Shown: positions 15,720 through 25,005, counted from the stretch's first letter. The stretch is DNA of 36,550 nucleotides from JAHEJA01 sp965657215 (GCA_965657215.1 CBFHNR010000023.1:1-36550); one strand, 5' to 3'. Program-made: numbers and translations. Notes: a model not told the origin generated them from the letters alone.

Positions 15720-16570
15720 GGTGATAATTCACTGACCAACATCGCCGTAATTATCATTGCCGCCCCAATCAACGCTGTGGCTGGCAGGCGATCTCCTGCA
15801 ATTCGGCCAATGATACCAGCCCAGACAGGTTCGCCCGAATAGATGATTGTTGCGCGTGTCGGGGATACGGACCGTTGCGCCCAGTTCATTGTCATTTGGA
15901 TGACTGCACTGGCCAATCCTAACAAGGTCGCAATCGCAATAAAGGGAATCAGGTTTTGAGGCGCTGGTTCCTGTAGGATTGGGATGAGCACACAGGCGAT
16001 ACCAGCTGTGATTAACAGCTGAACAAAGGTAACACGTTTTGCATCGATTTTGCCTGCAAACCATCCAATCAGAACGACCTCAATCGCAATTGCGACTGCG
16101 CTAATGATTGTAAAGATAACACCGATAGAAAACCCAGTTGCTCCCTCTGACGGACCTGCAATCAAAACGAGCCCCGTAAACGCCAAAGCGATTCCGATCC
16201 AGCTTCCTAAACGGGGCCGTTCACGAAAGAGCAGCCATTGAAAAAGTGGCACCATGGGAACAGCAAAAGCTGTGATAAAGGCGGATCTGCTCGATGAAAT
16301 TGTCTGAAGCCCGTATGTTTGTAATGTGTATCCTAGGAATAAAAATACTCCAATCAGTGAACCTGCGAACCATTCATAACCAGTGATCTTACCAAGATCC
16401 CGTCTCATCAAGAGCGCAATAAAGAACGCAGCGGTGCCAAACCGAAGCGCGATAAAATAGAGCGGATCACCAAAGCTGAGGGCGTATTTGACTGTTAAAA
16501 AGGTCCCGCCCCAAATCATGGTTATGAGCACCAATGAAAACTGTGGCGACGGGCGAAATGAATTTGTCAT
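15701..16570 (-). CDS. EamA/DMT-family transporter
   Basis: This is an inner-membrane drug/metabolite-type exporter of 289 residues. It is hydrophobic throughout, with about ten predicted helices arranged as two five-helix EamA repeats (about 10-138 and 148-282). The first repeat starts LVLITMIWGGTFLTVKYAL and contains SSSRSAFITAFAVPMVPLFQ; the second ends with ATIIYSGEPVWAGIIGRIAG, a segment well conserved in this family. The substrate is not predictable; relatives export amino acids, purines or other metabolites. It is convergent with the transporter operon and divergent from the HDAC-like gene, and appears monocistronic. The last few codons share DNA with the plus-strand terminator. Confidence 0.88.
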   Translation of the reverse strand: MTNSFRPSPQFSLVLITMIWGGTFLTVKYALSFGDPLYFIALRFGTAAFFIALLMRRDLGKITGYEWFAGSLIGVFLFLGYTLQTYGLQTISSSRSAFITAFAVPMVPLFQWLLFRERPRLGSWIGIALAFTGLVLIAGPSEGATGFSIGVIFTIISAVAIAIEVVLIGWFAGKIDAKRVTFVQLLITAGIACVLIPILQEPAPQNLIPFIAIATLLGLASAVIQMTMNWAQRSVSPTRATIIYSGEPVWAGIIGRIAGDRLPATALIGAAMIITAMLVSELSPKKKAP

Positions 16571-16665
16571 AAGCTGTGGGATTCTTTAGGGTAATTGAAT
16601 AAGAATTGTTTTTTTGCTCTAGCACGCAACGTGAGCGAACTCCATTCGCTAATCAGGGGGACCAT

Positions 16666-17592
16666 ATGACCACAGCTTTGATCACACATGCGGATTGCTT
16701 GAATCACATCACACCGCCGGGTCATCCAGAGCAAGTCGCGCGTTTGGAGCATGTGTTGCATGCGTTAGAACCCTTGGACCTTGTGCGTGTAGGTGCGCCC
16801 ATGGCTGGGGATGATGATTTGCTACGGGTTCATCCACAGAGCCATATCAATGATCTGCGAGACAACATTCCTGAGCATGGGTTTTTTCAAATCGATGGTG
16901 ACACGCATGTCAGTGCAGGATCACTTGATGCCGCTTATCGAGCAGCGGGTGGCGTTCTGAGGGCGGTGGATATGGTGATGTCGGGTGAGGTGGGCAATGC
17001 CTTTGTCGCCGTTCGCCCCCCAGGGCATCACGCGGAAACGTCAACGGCAATGGGATTTTGCCTCTTTGGAAATGTGGCTTTGGGAGCGAAACATGCACTT
17101 GATTTCCATGGTTTGAAACGAGTCGCCGTTGTGGATTTTGATGTTCACCATGGCAATGGCACCCAAGATTTACTGTATGATGAGGTCCGTGCCTTGGTTG
17201 TCACAAGCCAGCAAATGCCCCTTTGGCCAGGCACGGGCGAGGCATCTGAAACTGGGGCGCATGATACGATACTGAATATTCCCCTACCTCCTGAAAGCGA
17301 CGGGCAGCACATGCGCCGCATTTATGAGGAACAGGTGTTTCCTAGGGTGCGGGACTTCAAACCAGAGCTGATTTTGATATCCGCAGGGTTTGATGCCCAT
17401 CGTGATGATCCCTTGGCCCAACTGAATTGGGGCACAGAGGATTTTGCGTGGCTTGCCCAGAAGCTGTGTCAAATCGCAGATGAAACATGCGAGGGACGGG
17501 TGGTATCTGTGCTCGAAGGTGGATATGATTTAGAAGCCTTGGCTCAATCCGCCAAGGCACATGTTGAACAATTAATTGAGGCTGCACAATGA
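16666..17592 (+). CDS. Histone-deacetylase-family protein (HDAC/acetylpolyamine amidohydrolase superfamily)
   Basis: This is a zinc-dependent deacetylase of 308 residues (start at ATG 16666 after AGGGGGA; the frame is open 20 codons further upstream without a site). Active-site features are intact: RPPGHHAE (H121, H122), VVDFDVHHGNGT (zinc ligands D159 and H161), SAGFDAHRDDPL (D243) and LEGGYDLEAL with Y287. This matches bacterial class II HDAC-like amidohydrolases. Its TGA overlaps the xseB ATG by four bases, and it heads a probable operon with xseB, ispA and dxs, an arrangement I recall from other Rhodobacterales. Natural substrates are unknown. Acetyl-lysine proteins, acetylated small amines or acetylpolyamines are possible. 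Confidence 0.9.
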   Translation: MTTALITHADCLNHITPPGHPEQVARLEHVLHALEPLDLVRVGAPMAGDDDLLRVHPQSHINDLRDNIPEHGFFQIDGDTHVSAGSLDAAYRAAGGVLRAVDMVMSGEVGNAFVAVRPPGHHAETSTAMGFCLFGNVALGAKHALDFHGLKRVAVVDFDVHHGNGTQDLLYDEVRALVVTSQQMPLWPGTGEASETGAHDTILNIPLPPESDGQHMRRIYEEQVFPRVRDFKPELILISAGFDAHRDDPLAQLNWGTEDFAWLAQKLCQIADETCEGRVVSVLEGGYDLEALAQSAKAHVEQLIEAAQ

Positions 17593-17831
17593 CACAGACA
17601 CCCGTAGATCAAATGAGCTTTGAACAGGCTATGTCCGAATTAGAAGCAGTGGTCAGCAAACTCGAAAGAGGTGATGTGGCCTTGGAAGATTCGATTAAGC
17701 TATACGAGCGCGGAGCAGAGCTGAAAAAGCGCTGCGAAGACAAGCTCAAAGAAGCCGAAGAAAAGGTAGCCGCCATCACTTTGGACGCACAAGGGACCCC
17801 CACAGGGACAACCCCCGTCGAAGGAATGTAA
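17589..17831 (+). CDS. xseB: Exodeoxyribonuclease VII small subunit
   Basis: This is the small subunit of ExoVII, which degrades single-stranded DNA with the XseA large subunit. The 80 residues form the usual two-helix protein: MSFEQAMSELEAVVSKLERG, then VALEDSIKLYERGAELKKRC and a charged helix KLKEAEEKV. The C-terminal tail is short and disordered. It overlaps the HDAC-like gene by four bases (ATGA) and ends one base before ispA, so translation is coupled on both sides. The xseB-ispA-dxs order is widespread in proteobacteria. xseA is not in the window. Confidence 0.95.
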   Translation: MTQTPVDQMSFEQAMSELEAVVSKLERGDVALEDSIKLYERGAELKKRCEDKLKEAEEKVAAITLDAQGTPTGTTPVEGM

Positions 17832-17832
17832 T

Positions 17833-18702
17833 ATGTTCCAAAACCGCTTAGCCCAGACCGCGCAGCAGGTTCAGGCGCATGTGGATGACGCATTAGCCCC
17901 ACTTGGCACCACAGAGGTTGTTCAAGCAATGCGTTATGCGATGCAGGGCGGAAAACGATTGCGGGCTTTTTTGGTTATGGAAAGCGCGGGTTTGTTCGAT
18001 ATCCCCGCATCTCAGTCCATTTGGCCAGCCTCTGCGATTGAGGCAATACACTGTTATTCACTCATCCACGATGATTTACCCTGTATGGATGATGACTCGC
18101 TGAGGCGCGGCCAGCCGACAGTTCATGTTAAATGGGATGAGGCAACGGCGGTTTTGGCGGGGGACGCTTTGCAGTCGATTGGGTTTGAGTGGTGCTTAAA
18201 CCCAGCAACAAGTCCATCCAGTGATGTGCGAACGGCGCTTGCCCTCGGTTTGTCACAAGCAGCAGGCGCACAAGGAATGGTGCTGGGTCAGGCTTTGGAC
18301 ATTGCTGCAGAAACTGCGGATGTCCCCCTTAACCTCGACCAAATCATAGAATTACAACAGGGCAAAACAGGCGCCTTAATAAAATGGTCTGCAACAGCAG
18401 GCGCTGTTTTGGCGAACCAAGACACAGCCCCCCTTGCGACCTATGCCGATGCGATTGGTTTAGCGTTCCAAATCGCGGATGATATCCTCGATATCGAGGG
18501 GGATGCCGAGAAAGCTGGCAAGCGTTTGAACAAGGATGCAGAGGCTGGAAAAGCCACCTTTGTTTCGCTTTTGGGGTTAGATGGTGCGAAACAAAGGGCA
18601 CGTGAGTTGGTTTCAATGGCATCTGACACGGTTTCGGTGTATGGTGAACGGGCAAATTCCTTGCAAGATGCGGCGGCATTCATTATTTCGCGCGACAATT
18701 AA
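17833..18702 (+). CDS. ispA: Farnesyl diphosphate synthase (geranyltranstransferase)
   Basis: This is a prenyltransferase joining isopentenyl diphosphate to dimethylallyl and geranyl diphosphate to form farnesyl diphosphate for quinones, hopanoids and cell-wall lipid carriers. It has 289 residues. The first aspartate-rich motif is HDDLPCMDDD (79-88), with the two-residue insertion of bacterial type II FPP synthases. The second is DDILD (216-220), and GGKRLR (39-44) binds diphosphate. It begins one base after the xseB stop and is followed after 15 bases by dxs, putting two isoprenoid steps in one operon. Confidence 0.95.
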   Translation: MFQNRLAQTAQQVQAHVDDALAPLGTTEVVQAMRYAMQGGKRLRAFLVMESAGLFDIPASQSIWPASAIEAIHCYSLIHDDLPCMDDDSLRRGQPTVHVKWDEATAVLAGDALQSIGFEWCLNPATSPSSDVRTALALGLSQAAGAQGMVLGQALDIAAETADVPLNLDQIIELQQGKTGALIKWSATAGAVLANQDTAPLATYADAIGLAFQIADDILDIEGDAEKAGKRLNKDAEAGKATFVSLLGLDGAKQRARELVSMASDTVSVYGERANSLQDAAAFIISRDN

Positions 18703-18717
18703 CATCAGGGGCTTTTC

Positions 18718-20649
18718 ATGAGTGATAGACCACAAACACCGCTTTTGGACACGATTGGGTCCCCTGAAGATCTCCGTGGGTTGAGCGATGCCCAGCTGAC
18801 ACAGGTCGCCCATGAGTTGCGGACTGAAACGATTTCAGCTGTATCAGAGACTGGCGGACACCTCGGCGCGGGCTTGGGTGTTGTGGAATTGACCGTTGCG
18901 CTTCATGCGGTGTTCAAGACGCCGCGCGATAAAATTATCTGGGACGTCTCACACCAATGTTATCCCCATAAAATCCTCACGGGTCGGCGAGAGCGTATCC
19001 GCACGATCCGTCAAAAAGATGGGTTATCTGGTTTCACCAAACGCACAGAGTCGTCCTATGATCCGTTCGGCGCGGCGCATTCCAGTACCTCGATTAGTGC
19101 CGCCCTTGGATTTGCAACCGCGCGTGATCTAGGGGGCGCATGTCCCGAAGGATTGGGCGACGCCATCGCTGTGATAGGGGATGGGTCAATGACCGCTGGT
19201 ATGGCCTATGAGGCTATGAACCACGCAGGTCACTTGAAAAAGCGGATGATCGTTATTTTGAACGATAATGAGATGTCTATTGCTCCGCCTGTTGGCGCGC
19301 TCTCGTCTTATTTATCCCAACTTTATGCAGGCGCTCCGTTCCAAGATTTTAAAGACGCGGCCAAAGGCGCGATTAGTTTTCTACCTGAACCGTTTAGAGA
19401 GGGTGCAAAACGCGCCAAAGAGTTGGTCAAAGGTATGACCGTTGGTGGAACGATGTTTGAGGCCTTGGGTTTCAATTATATTGGGCCCATCGACGGACAC
19501 GATATGGATCAGCTCTTGCCTGTTTTGCGCATGGTTCAAGCGCGATCTAATCAGCCAGTCTTGATCCATGTCATCACCAAAAAAGGCAAAGGCTATGCCC
19601 CAGCCGAAAATGCGCGCGACAAGGGGCATGCGACCGCTAAATTTGACGTACTTACGGGCAAGCAAAAGAAAACACCGTCAAACGCCCCAAGCTATACACG
19701 TGTGTTTGCCGATGCTCTATTGCAAGAGGCCTCTGAGGATCACCGTATCTGTGCCGTGACTGCGGCGATGCCAGATGGAACAGGTTTGAATTTGTTTGCC
19801 GAACGCTATCCATCGCGCTGTTTTGACGTTGGGATTGCGGAACAGCACGGCGTGACCTTTTCTGGGGCACTAGCTGCGGGCGGAATGAAACCGTTCTGCG
19901 CAATCTATTCAACGTTTTTACAACGTGGCTATGACCAAGTTGTGCATGACGTTGCCCTGCAAAACTTGCCTGTTCGGTTTGCGATTGACCGCGCTGGGTT
20001 GGTGGGGGCTGATGGTGCCACACATGCGGGATCTTTTGATGTGGCGTTCATGGCGAACCTGCCGAATATGGTTGTGATGGCAGCGGCGGATGAGGCTGAA
20101 TTGGTTCACATGGTTGCAACTGCTGCAGCGCATGATTCGGGCCCAATTGCATTCCGCTATCCACGCGGCGAAGGTGAAGGCGTTGATTTACCAACCAAGG
20201 GCGACATCCTCGAAATTGGCAAAGGTCGCGTGGTCCAAGAGGGTCGTGGCGTTGCGCTGGTGTCCTTTGGGACTCGGTTAGGTGAAACATTGAAGGCGGC
20301 TGAAAACTTATCTGCTCAGGGTATTTCGCCGACGGTCATTGATGCCCGATTTGCCAAACCTTTAGATGAAAAGCTCTTGCTTGAAACGGTCGCAAGTCAT
20401 GATGCGATGATCACGATCGAAGAGGGGGCTGTTGGCGGCTTTGGCAGCCATGTCCAACAATTCTTGGCGGACAGTGGTGTGTTTGATGCGGGGTTCAAGT
20501 TCCGCTCTATGGTGCTTCCTGATGCGTTTATTGATCAATCGAGCCCTAAAGATATGTATGCAACAGCCAAGTTAAACGCCGAGGATATCGAAGCCAAGGT
20601 TTTGGACATTCTAGGTGTTGCGAGCTTAGCTAATCGATCCGCTGGATAG
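18718..20649 (+). CDS. dxs: 1-deoxy-D-xylulose-5-phosphate synthase
   Basis: This enzyme condenses pyruvate and glyceraldehyde 3-phosphate in the first step of the non-mevalonate isoprenoid pathway. It has 643 residues, the normal length. Evidence includes SETGGHLGAGLG (H48), WDVSHQCYPHKILTGR (75-90), the thiamine-diphosphate motif GDGSMTAGMAYEAMNHAG starting at 154 with N182-N184 (LNDNEMS), the second-domain IAEQHGVTFSGALA and FRYPRGEG near the C-terminal domain. AGGGGC precedes the ATG. It is the last gene of the HDAC-xseB-ispA-dxs operon. Its last 24 bases overlap the 3' end of the convergent epimerase-like gene. Confidence 0.97.
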   Translation: MSDRPQTPLLDTIGSPEDLRGLSDAQLTQVAHELRTETISAVSETGGHLGAGLGVVELTVALHAVFKTPRDKIIWDVSHQCYPHKILTGRRERIRTIRQKDGLSGFTKRTESSYDPFGAAHSSTSISAALGFATARDLGGACPEGLGDAIAVIGDGSMTAGMAYEAMNHAGHLKKRMIVILNDNEMSIAPPVGALSSYLSQLYAGAPFQDFKDAAKGAISFLPEPFREGAKRAKELVKGMTVGGTMFEALGFNYIGPIDGHDMDQLLPVLRMVQARSNQPVLIHVITKKGKGYAPAENARDKGHATAKFDVLTGKQKKTPSNAPSYTRVFADALLQEASEDHRICAVTAAMPDGTGLNLFAERYPSRCFDVGIAEQHGVTFSGALAAGGMKPFCAIYSTFLQRGYDQVVHDVALQNLPVRFAIDRAGLVGADGATHAGSFDVAFMANLPNMVVMAAADEAELVHMVATAAAHDSGPIAFRYPRGEGEGVDLPTKGDILEIGKGRVVQEGRGVALVSFGTRLGETLKAAENLSAQGISPTVIDARFAKPLDEKLLLETVASHDAMITIEEGAVGGFGSHVQQFLADSGVFDAGFKFRSMVLPDAFIDQSSPKDMYATAKLNAEDIEAKVLDILGVASLANRSAG

Positions 20650-21486
20650 CATCGCAGATAGCCCAGATTTATAATCTGGGTGGATCAGGGTGATGCCGAG
20701 ATCACGTTTGATTTTGGCGTTATCCACCCGCTTGCTTTCAGCATAAAAGCTACGCGCCATGGGTGACATGTCGGCCTCGTCGAATGGGATCGCTGGGGGG
20801 AGGGGTTTTCCCAATAACTCCGCTGCATAGGCAATGACGTCTTGTGGTGGGGCCGGATCATCATCGCATAAGTTATAAATCGCACCAGCGTCTGGCGCAT
20901 GTAGAGAGGCCGCAACGATTTGCGCAATGTCATCTACGTGGATTCGACTAAAGACTTGATCCGCTTTGATGATCCGTTTGGCGGTGCCATTCAGAACTTT
21001 GGCAAATGGTCCGCGCCCTGGTCCATAAATACCAGCAAGGCGAAAAATATGCAGAGGGAGGTTTGGGATCGTTGACCATGCTGCTTCCGCGGCAACACGA
21101 GCCTTGCCGCGTTCCGTGCTTGGAGTGAGAGGCGTGGTTTCGTCGACCCAACCCCCCGCGTGATCCCCATAAACACCCGTCGTGGAAAGATATCCAACCC
21201 ATTGATATCTCGCTGCGTTTTCAGAAATGACCGAGCCGTATACCTCTAGCACGGGATCACGACCCTCTTTTGGTGCGACAGAGGTGAGGATTGCATCGCT
21301 CGTTTGAAGGTATTTGACGCTTTCGTCGCTATTCCATTCCAAGGGATGAATGCCAAGGGCGGCGAGCCTTTCAAGCCCTTCAGTCGAGCGTGAGGTGCCA
21401 GCGATGTCCCATTCGCTACGATCAAGCTGAGCTGCGATTGCCGTCGCGCTATAGCCGTGCCCAAAAGAGATAAGTCGTTTTTTCAT
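20626..21486 (-). CDS. NAD(P)-binding epimerase/SDR-like protein (YeeZ-like)
   Basis: This is an extended-SDR Rossmann protein. I place the start at ATG 21484-21486 (MKKRLISFGHGYSATAIAAQL), giving 286 residues with the nucleotide-binding GHGYSA at the N-terminus; the frame is open 37 codons upstream but without family-like sequence. Other features are the strand-end YLSTTGVYGDHAGGWVDE, where TTGVYG is typical of the YeeZ-type group, and the substrate-domain RLAGIYGPGRGPF. A full YxxxK catalytic motif is not evident, so enzymatic activity is uncertain. It is convergent with dxs, overlapping by 24 bases, and divergent from the thiolase. Substrate unknown. The ribosome site is weak and the start is the least certain point. 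Confidence 0.78.
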   Translation of the reverse strand: MKKRLISFGHGYSATAIAAQLDRSEWDIAGTSRSTEGLERLAALGIHPLEWNSDESVKYLQTSDAILTSVAPKEGRDPVLEVYGSVISENAARYQWVGYLSTTGVYGDHAGGWVDETTPLTPSTERGKARVAAEAAWSTIPNLPLHIFRLAGIYGPGRGPFAKVLNGTAKRIIKADQVFSRIHVDDIAQIVAASLHAPDAGAIYNLCDDDPAPPQDVIAYAAELLGKPLPPAIPFDEADMSPMARSFYAESKRVDNAKIKRDLGITLIHPDYKSGLSAMLSSGSIS

Positions 21487-21603
21487 AGATCGAAGATGCT
21501 CATGAAGATGTGGAAACTTCAAGAGGAACATGACGGAACGTCGCTGCTGACAGTGAGTGTTGAGATGGAATAAGCTTTTACTAACTTCAGGAGGCATAAA
21601 ACC

Positions 21604-22779
21604 ATGACAGATATCGTAATCTTGGGCGGTGCACGAACGGCAATCGGAACGTTCGGTGGATCGCTTGCGGCCATTCCATCAATCGAACTGGGCACAGTTG
21701 CGGCCAAAGCGGCACTGGAACGTGCTGGTGTCGAGGGCGCTCAAATTGGCCATGTTGCCTTTGGTCATGTGATCAATACAGAGCCGCGCGATATGTACCT
21801 CAGCCGTGTGAGCGCGATGCAGGCTGGCGTTCCCGATACGACACCTGCCATGAATGTGAACCGTCTCTGTGGGTCGGGTGTGCAGGCTATTGTTTCAGTT
21901 GTGCAGTCCTTGATGTTGGGCGATGCTGACTTTGGTTTGGCGGGTGGCGCGGAAAACATGAGCCGGTCGCCTTATATCGTTCCAGATCAACGTTGGGGAT
22001 CGAAAATGGGTGATATTCGCACACTTGATATGATGCTCGGTGCTCTGAATTGTCCGTTTGGTACGGGACATATGGGCGTAACAGCCGAGAATGTCGCAGC
22101 CGAGCACGATGTGTCCCGCGCCGATCAAGATGCCTTTGCCATGCTCAGCCAAACACGTGCTGCCGCCGCTATCGAGGCGGGCCATTTCAAGGATCAAATT
22201 GTCCCTGTAGATGTCAAAGTGAAACGGGACATCGTTCCCTTTGACACGGATGAACATCCGAAAGCCACGTCTTTGGAAACACTTGGTGGGTTGAGACCCG
22301 TGTTCCAAAAGGATGGGTCTGTCACAGCGGGTAATGCTTCTGGTATCAATGACGGCGCGGCCGCGATTGTGTTAGCGCGCGCGGAAGCAGCCGAGCGATC
22401 TGGACTAAAACCTTTGGCGCGTGTTCTGGGATATGCCCATGCAGGTGTACGCCCAGAAGTCATGGGAATTGGTCCAGTCCCTGCTGTCCAAAACCTATTG
22501 GATAAAACAGGACTAAGCATCCAAGATTTCGATGTCATCGAATCCAACGAGGCCTTCGCAGCGCAAGCATTGGCTGTGAACAAAGGACTTGGCTTGGACC
22601 CAGAGAAAGTGAACCCGAACGGTGGGGCCATTGCATTGGGTCATCCAGTCGGGGCAACAGGAGCGATGATAACCGTCAAAGCGCTCTATGAATTGCAGCG
22701 AATTGGTGGTTCAAAAGCGTTGATCACAATGTGTATCGGCGGGGGCCAAGGCATCGCCCTAGCGATTGAGCGCCTATAA
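21604..22779 (+). CDS. Acetyl-CoA C-acyltransferase (thiolase)
   Basis: This is a thiolase of 391 residues that condenses or cleaves acyl-CoA/acetyl-CoA. The catalytic triad is present: nucleophile C89 in NRLCGSG, H347 in ALGHPVGATGA and C377 in MCIGGGQG; NPNGGAIALGHP and SNEAFAAQ are classical signatures. AGGAGG lies nine bases before the ATG, one of the best ribosome sites in the window, suggesting high expression. No phaB or fad genes adjoin, so biosynthetic acetoacetyl-CoA synthesis (PHA, ethylmalonyl-CoA route) and beta-oxidation (BktB-like) are both possible. The gene is followed by a long palindrome and the broken histidine-kinase gene. Confidence 0.93.
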   Translation: MTDIVILGGARTAIGTFGGSLAAIPSIELGTVAAKAALERAGVEGAQIGHVAFGHVINTEPRDMYLSRVSAMQAGVPDTTPAMNVNRLCGSGVQAIVSVVQSLMLGDADFGLAGGAENMSRSPYIVPDQRWGSKMGDIRTLDMMLGALNCPFGTGHMGVTAENVAAEHDVSRADQDAFAMLSQTRAAAAIEAGHFKDQIVPVDVKVKRDIVPFDTDEHPKATSLETLGGLRPVFQKDGSVTAGNASGINDGAAAIVLARAEAAERSGLKPLARVLGYAHAGVRPEVMGIGPVPAVQNLLDKTGLSIQDFDVIESNEAFAAQALAVNKGLGLDPEKVNPNGGAIALGHPVGATGAMITVKALYELQRIGGSKALITMCIGGGQGIALAIERL

Positions 22780-22805
22780 TCATTTAATATTTCTTTACGG
22801 CCTCT

Positions 22806-22845
22806 ATGCATAACTCTGACGGGATATCCCGTCGGAGCTATGCAT
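22806..22845. promoter_or_regulatory. 40-base near-perfect palindrome overlapping the kinase start codon
   Basis: The left half (22806-22825) and right half (22826-22845) are complementary at 18 of 20 positions, with no spacer; one mismatch is a G-U wobble in RNA and the other is A-C. Centre is GACGGGATATCCCGTC and ends are ATGCAT. The only Shine-Dalgarno-like stretch of the kinase gene, GGAG (22834-22837), and the first two bases of its ATG (22844) are inside the right arm, so an RNA hairpin would hide the ribosome site. As DNA it could be an operator. As a terminator for the thiolase gene it lacks a T tract. Confidence 0.7.
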
Positions 22846-25005
22846 GAGTATTGCGATCAAATTAGCAGAGGAACGCCGCGCCCGTCTTGCGGCGGAGCGC
22901 TTGCTTGAGCTGAAGCAAGCGGAATTATTCGCGGCAAATCGCAAATTGGCCGCCATGCGCAGGCGCTTAGCGAAGAAATTGTCGAAACCCGCGCCGAAAT
23001 CACCAACGTGCGCAACGAAAACCAAAAGGTGAAATCCGATCTCACCGTTGCTAATGAAAAGATCGAAATTGTTGAACGTCGGCTCTGGCATTCCATAGAA
23101 ACGATCCGTGACGGGTTTGCGGTGTTTGATATTGATAATGGGTTGCTGATGGCGAACCCTGCCTATTTGTCGGTTTTTGACGGGCTAGAAGAGGTGGATC
23201 AAGGCGTGAGCTATGCCCGCATCCTTCAGCTGTTGACCGAAGAAGGTATTGTGAACATTGGTCGAGAAGACCCCACAGCTTGGCGCGCACGGATGTTAGA
23301 CAGATGGCATTCACGCGCCCCTGACCCCGTGATCATTCGACTGTGGAACGACGAATATATCAAATTGATTGACCGTCGTGGTCATGGCGGTGATGTCGTT
23401 ACCTTGGCGTTGAATATTACGGAGTCCGTGAACTATGAAAAAGCGTTAAAAGCCGCTCAAGAAAAGGCAGAGGCCGCTAATCGTGCTAAATCGGCATTCT
23501 TGGCGAATATGAGCCATGAAATCCGAACGCCGATGAACGGTGTTGTGGGCATGGCCGATTTATTGACCGAAACGCCCCTGAGTGAGGAACAGCGGTTGTT
23601 TGTTGATACGATCAAGGGGTCGGGTGAAGCGCTCTTGGTGATTATCAACGATATCTTAGATTACTCCAAAATCGAAGCGGACAAAATGGTCTTGCATCAG
23701 GATACCTTTGATTTGGAACAGAGTATCCATGAAATTTTGGTCATGCTGCAATCAACGGCCCAGCAAAAGGGCATTGATCTGTTTATTGATTATGACATGT
23801 TCATGCCCTGTCAGTTCATTGGCGATCCTGGGCGCATTCGGCAAATTTTGACCAATTTGATTGGGAATGCCCTGAAATTCACGCTTGAGGGTCACGTCAA
23901 AATCACGGTCACGGGACTGGGCCACGATCATGGGCGTTGTGATATAAGAATTCTCATTGAGGATACGGGTATTGGTATTCCTGAGGAAAAAGTTGGTCAT
24001 ATATTCGGGGAATTCAATCAAGTTGACGATGAGAAAAACCGCCGTTTTGAGGGAACTGGCCTCGGTCTAGCGATTTCACAGCGCTTGGTGTCGATGATGG
24101 GCGGAGACATCTGGGTAACCTCAGACTTCGGCAAGGGGTCCTGTTTTGGGGTGCAGTTGACACTGCCTCTTGGGGAAAGTGACCATGCTGTTCCAAATAT
24201 GTCTGAGCAGTTTAAGCATGTGATTGTCTGCGATACCAATGACATTTTAACCTCTATCATATCCCGACAGCTTGCGGCCTTTGGTGTCACCGTCACCAAT
24301 GCGACCCGCGGTCATGAGGCGCTGGATGCGCTATCATCTGAAACGGACCTTGTTTTGGCGGGGCAGCAGTTCGAAGATATGGATGGGTTCGACTTGGCGC
24401 AAGCGATTGCTGCCACTTCGTTTGCACCCCCAGTTTTGTTATTGGGAGCAAGCACGCAAGAGGTAGGGAACGATCCTGCAGGAAAATTTGTAGCGGGGGT
24501 TATTCCTGCGCCTGTTTCGCGGCGCAGCCTCTTATCAGCATTGAGTGGGTTGGATACAAAGAGACCTGAGCCGCAACAGCAGGAAATGAGTGAGGCTCCT
24601 CAGTCGTCCTTAGACCGGCGTATGCGTGTTTTGACGGCTGAAGATAATAAAACCAACCGCTTGGTCTTTCGCAAAATGATTAAGTCGTTGGAGATTGATC
24701 TTGAGTTTGCGGAAAACGGGGTTGAGGCGGTCGAGAAATTTCAATCGTTTAAACCTGATCTAATTTTCATGGATATTTCAATGCCCAAGATGGATGGCAA
24801 AGAGGCTACGCAAAAAATTAGGGGGATTGAGGGGACGTCTCGAATACCCATCGTGGCGCTAACAGCGCATGCAATGAGTGGTGATCAACAAGACATATTA
24901 GCGGCAGGGTTGGACCGATATATGACCAAGCCCCTTCGAAAAGATGCGATTATTAACGTCATCAGAGAGTTTGCTCCGGAAGAATGCGCCCCGCTACAAA
25001 CGTAA
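22844..25005 (+). pseudogene. Hybrid sensor histidine kinase with a one-base frameshift (pseudogene or sequencing error)
   Basis: Two frames make one gene. The first frame (from 22844) encodes SIAIKLAEERRARLAAERLL... up to NRKL; at about 22949 a missing base, probably one G in TTGGCC, moves the reading to the second frame, which continues RHAQALSEEIVETRAEITNV into the main 665-residue frame (internal ATG at 23008). Restoring one base gives 720 residues: N-terminal coiled coil, PAS-like domain (about 85-195), HisKA with H225 in ANMSHEIRTP, HATPase (NLIGNALKFT, DTGIGIPEEK, GTGLGLAI), a degenerate receiver (about 457-570), and a normal receiver with D644 in FMDISMPKMDG. Roles are unknown; no response-regulator gene adjoins. 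Downstream of the shift everything is intact, so the break is recent or an error. Confidence 0.82.

Noticed and set aside
16571..16665. sRNA or riboswitch in the eamA/HDAC gap
   Set aside because: Only 95 bases, T-rich, with no convincing stem-loop structure; ordinary divergent promoter space is enough.
22844..23032. Separate 62-residue protein upstream of the kinase
   Set aside because: Its N-terminal half continues logically into the kinase frame after one added base, and its C-terminal half after the shift looks like non-coding-frame sequence; it is the 5' part of a frameshifted gene.
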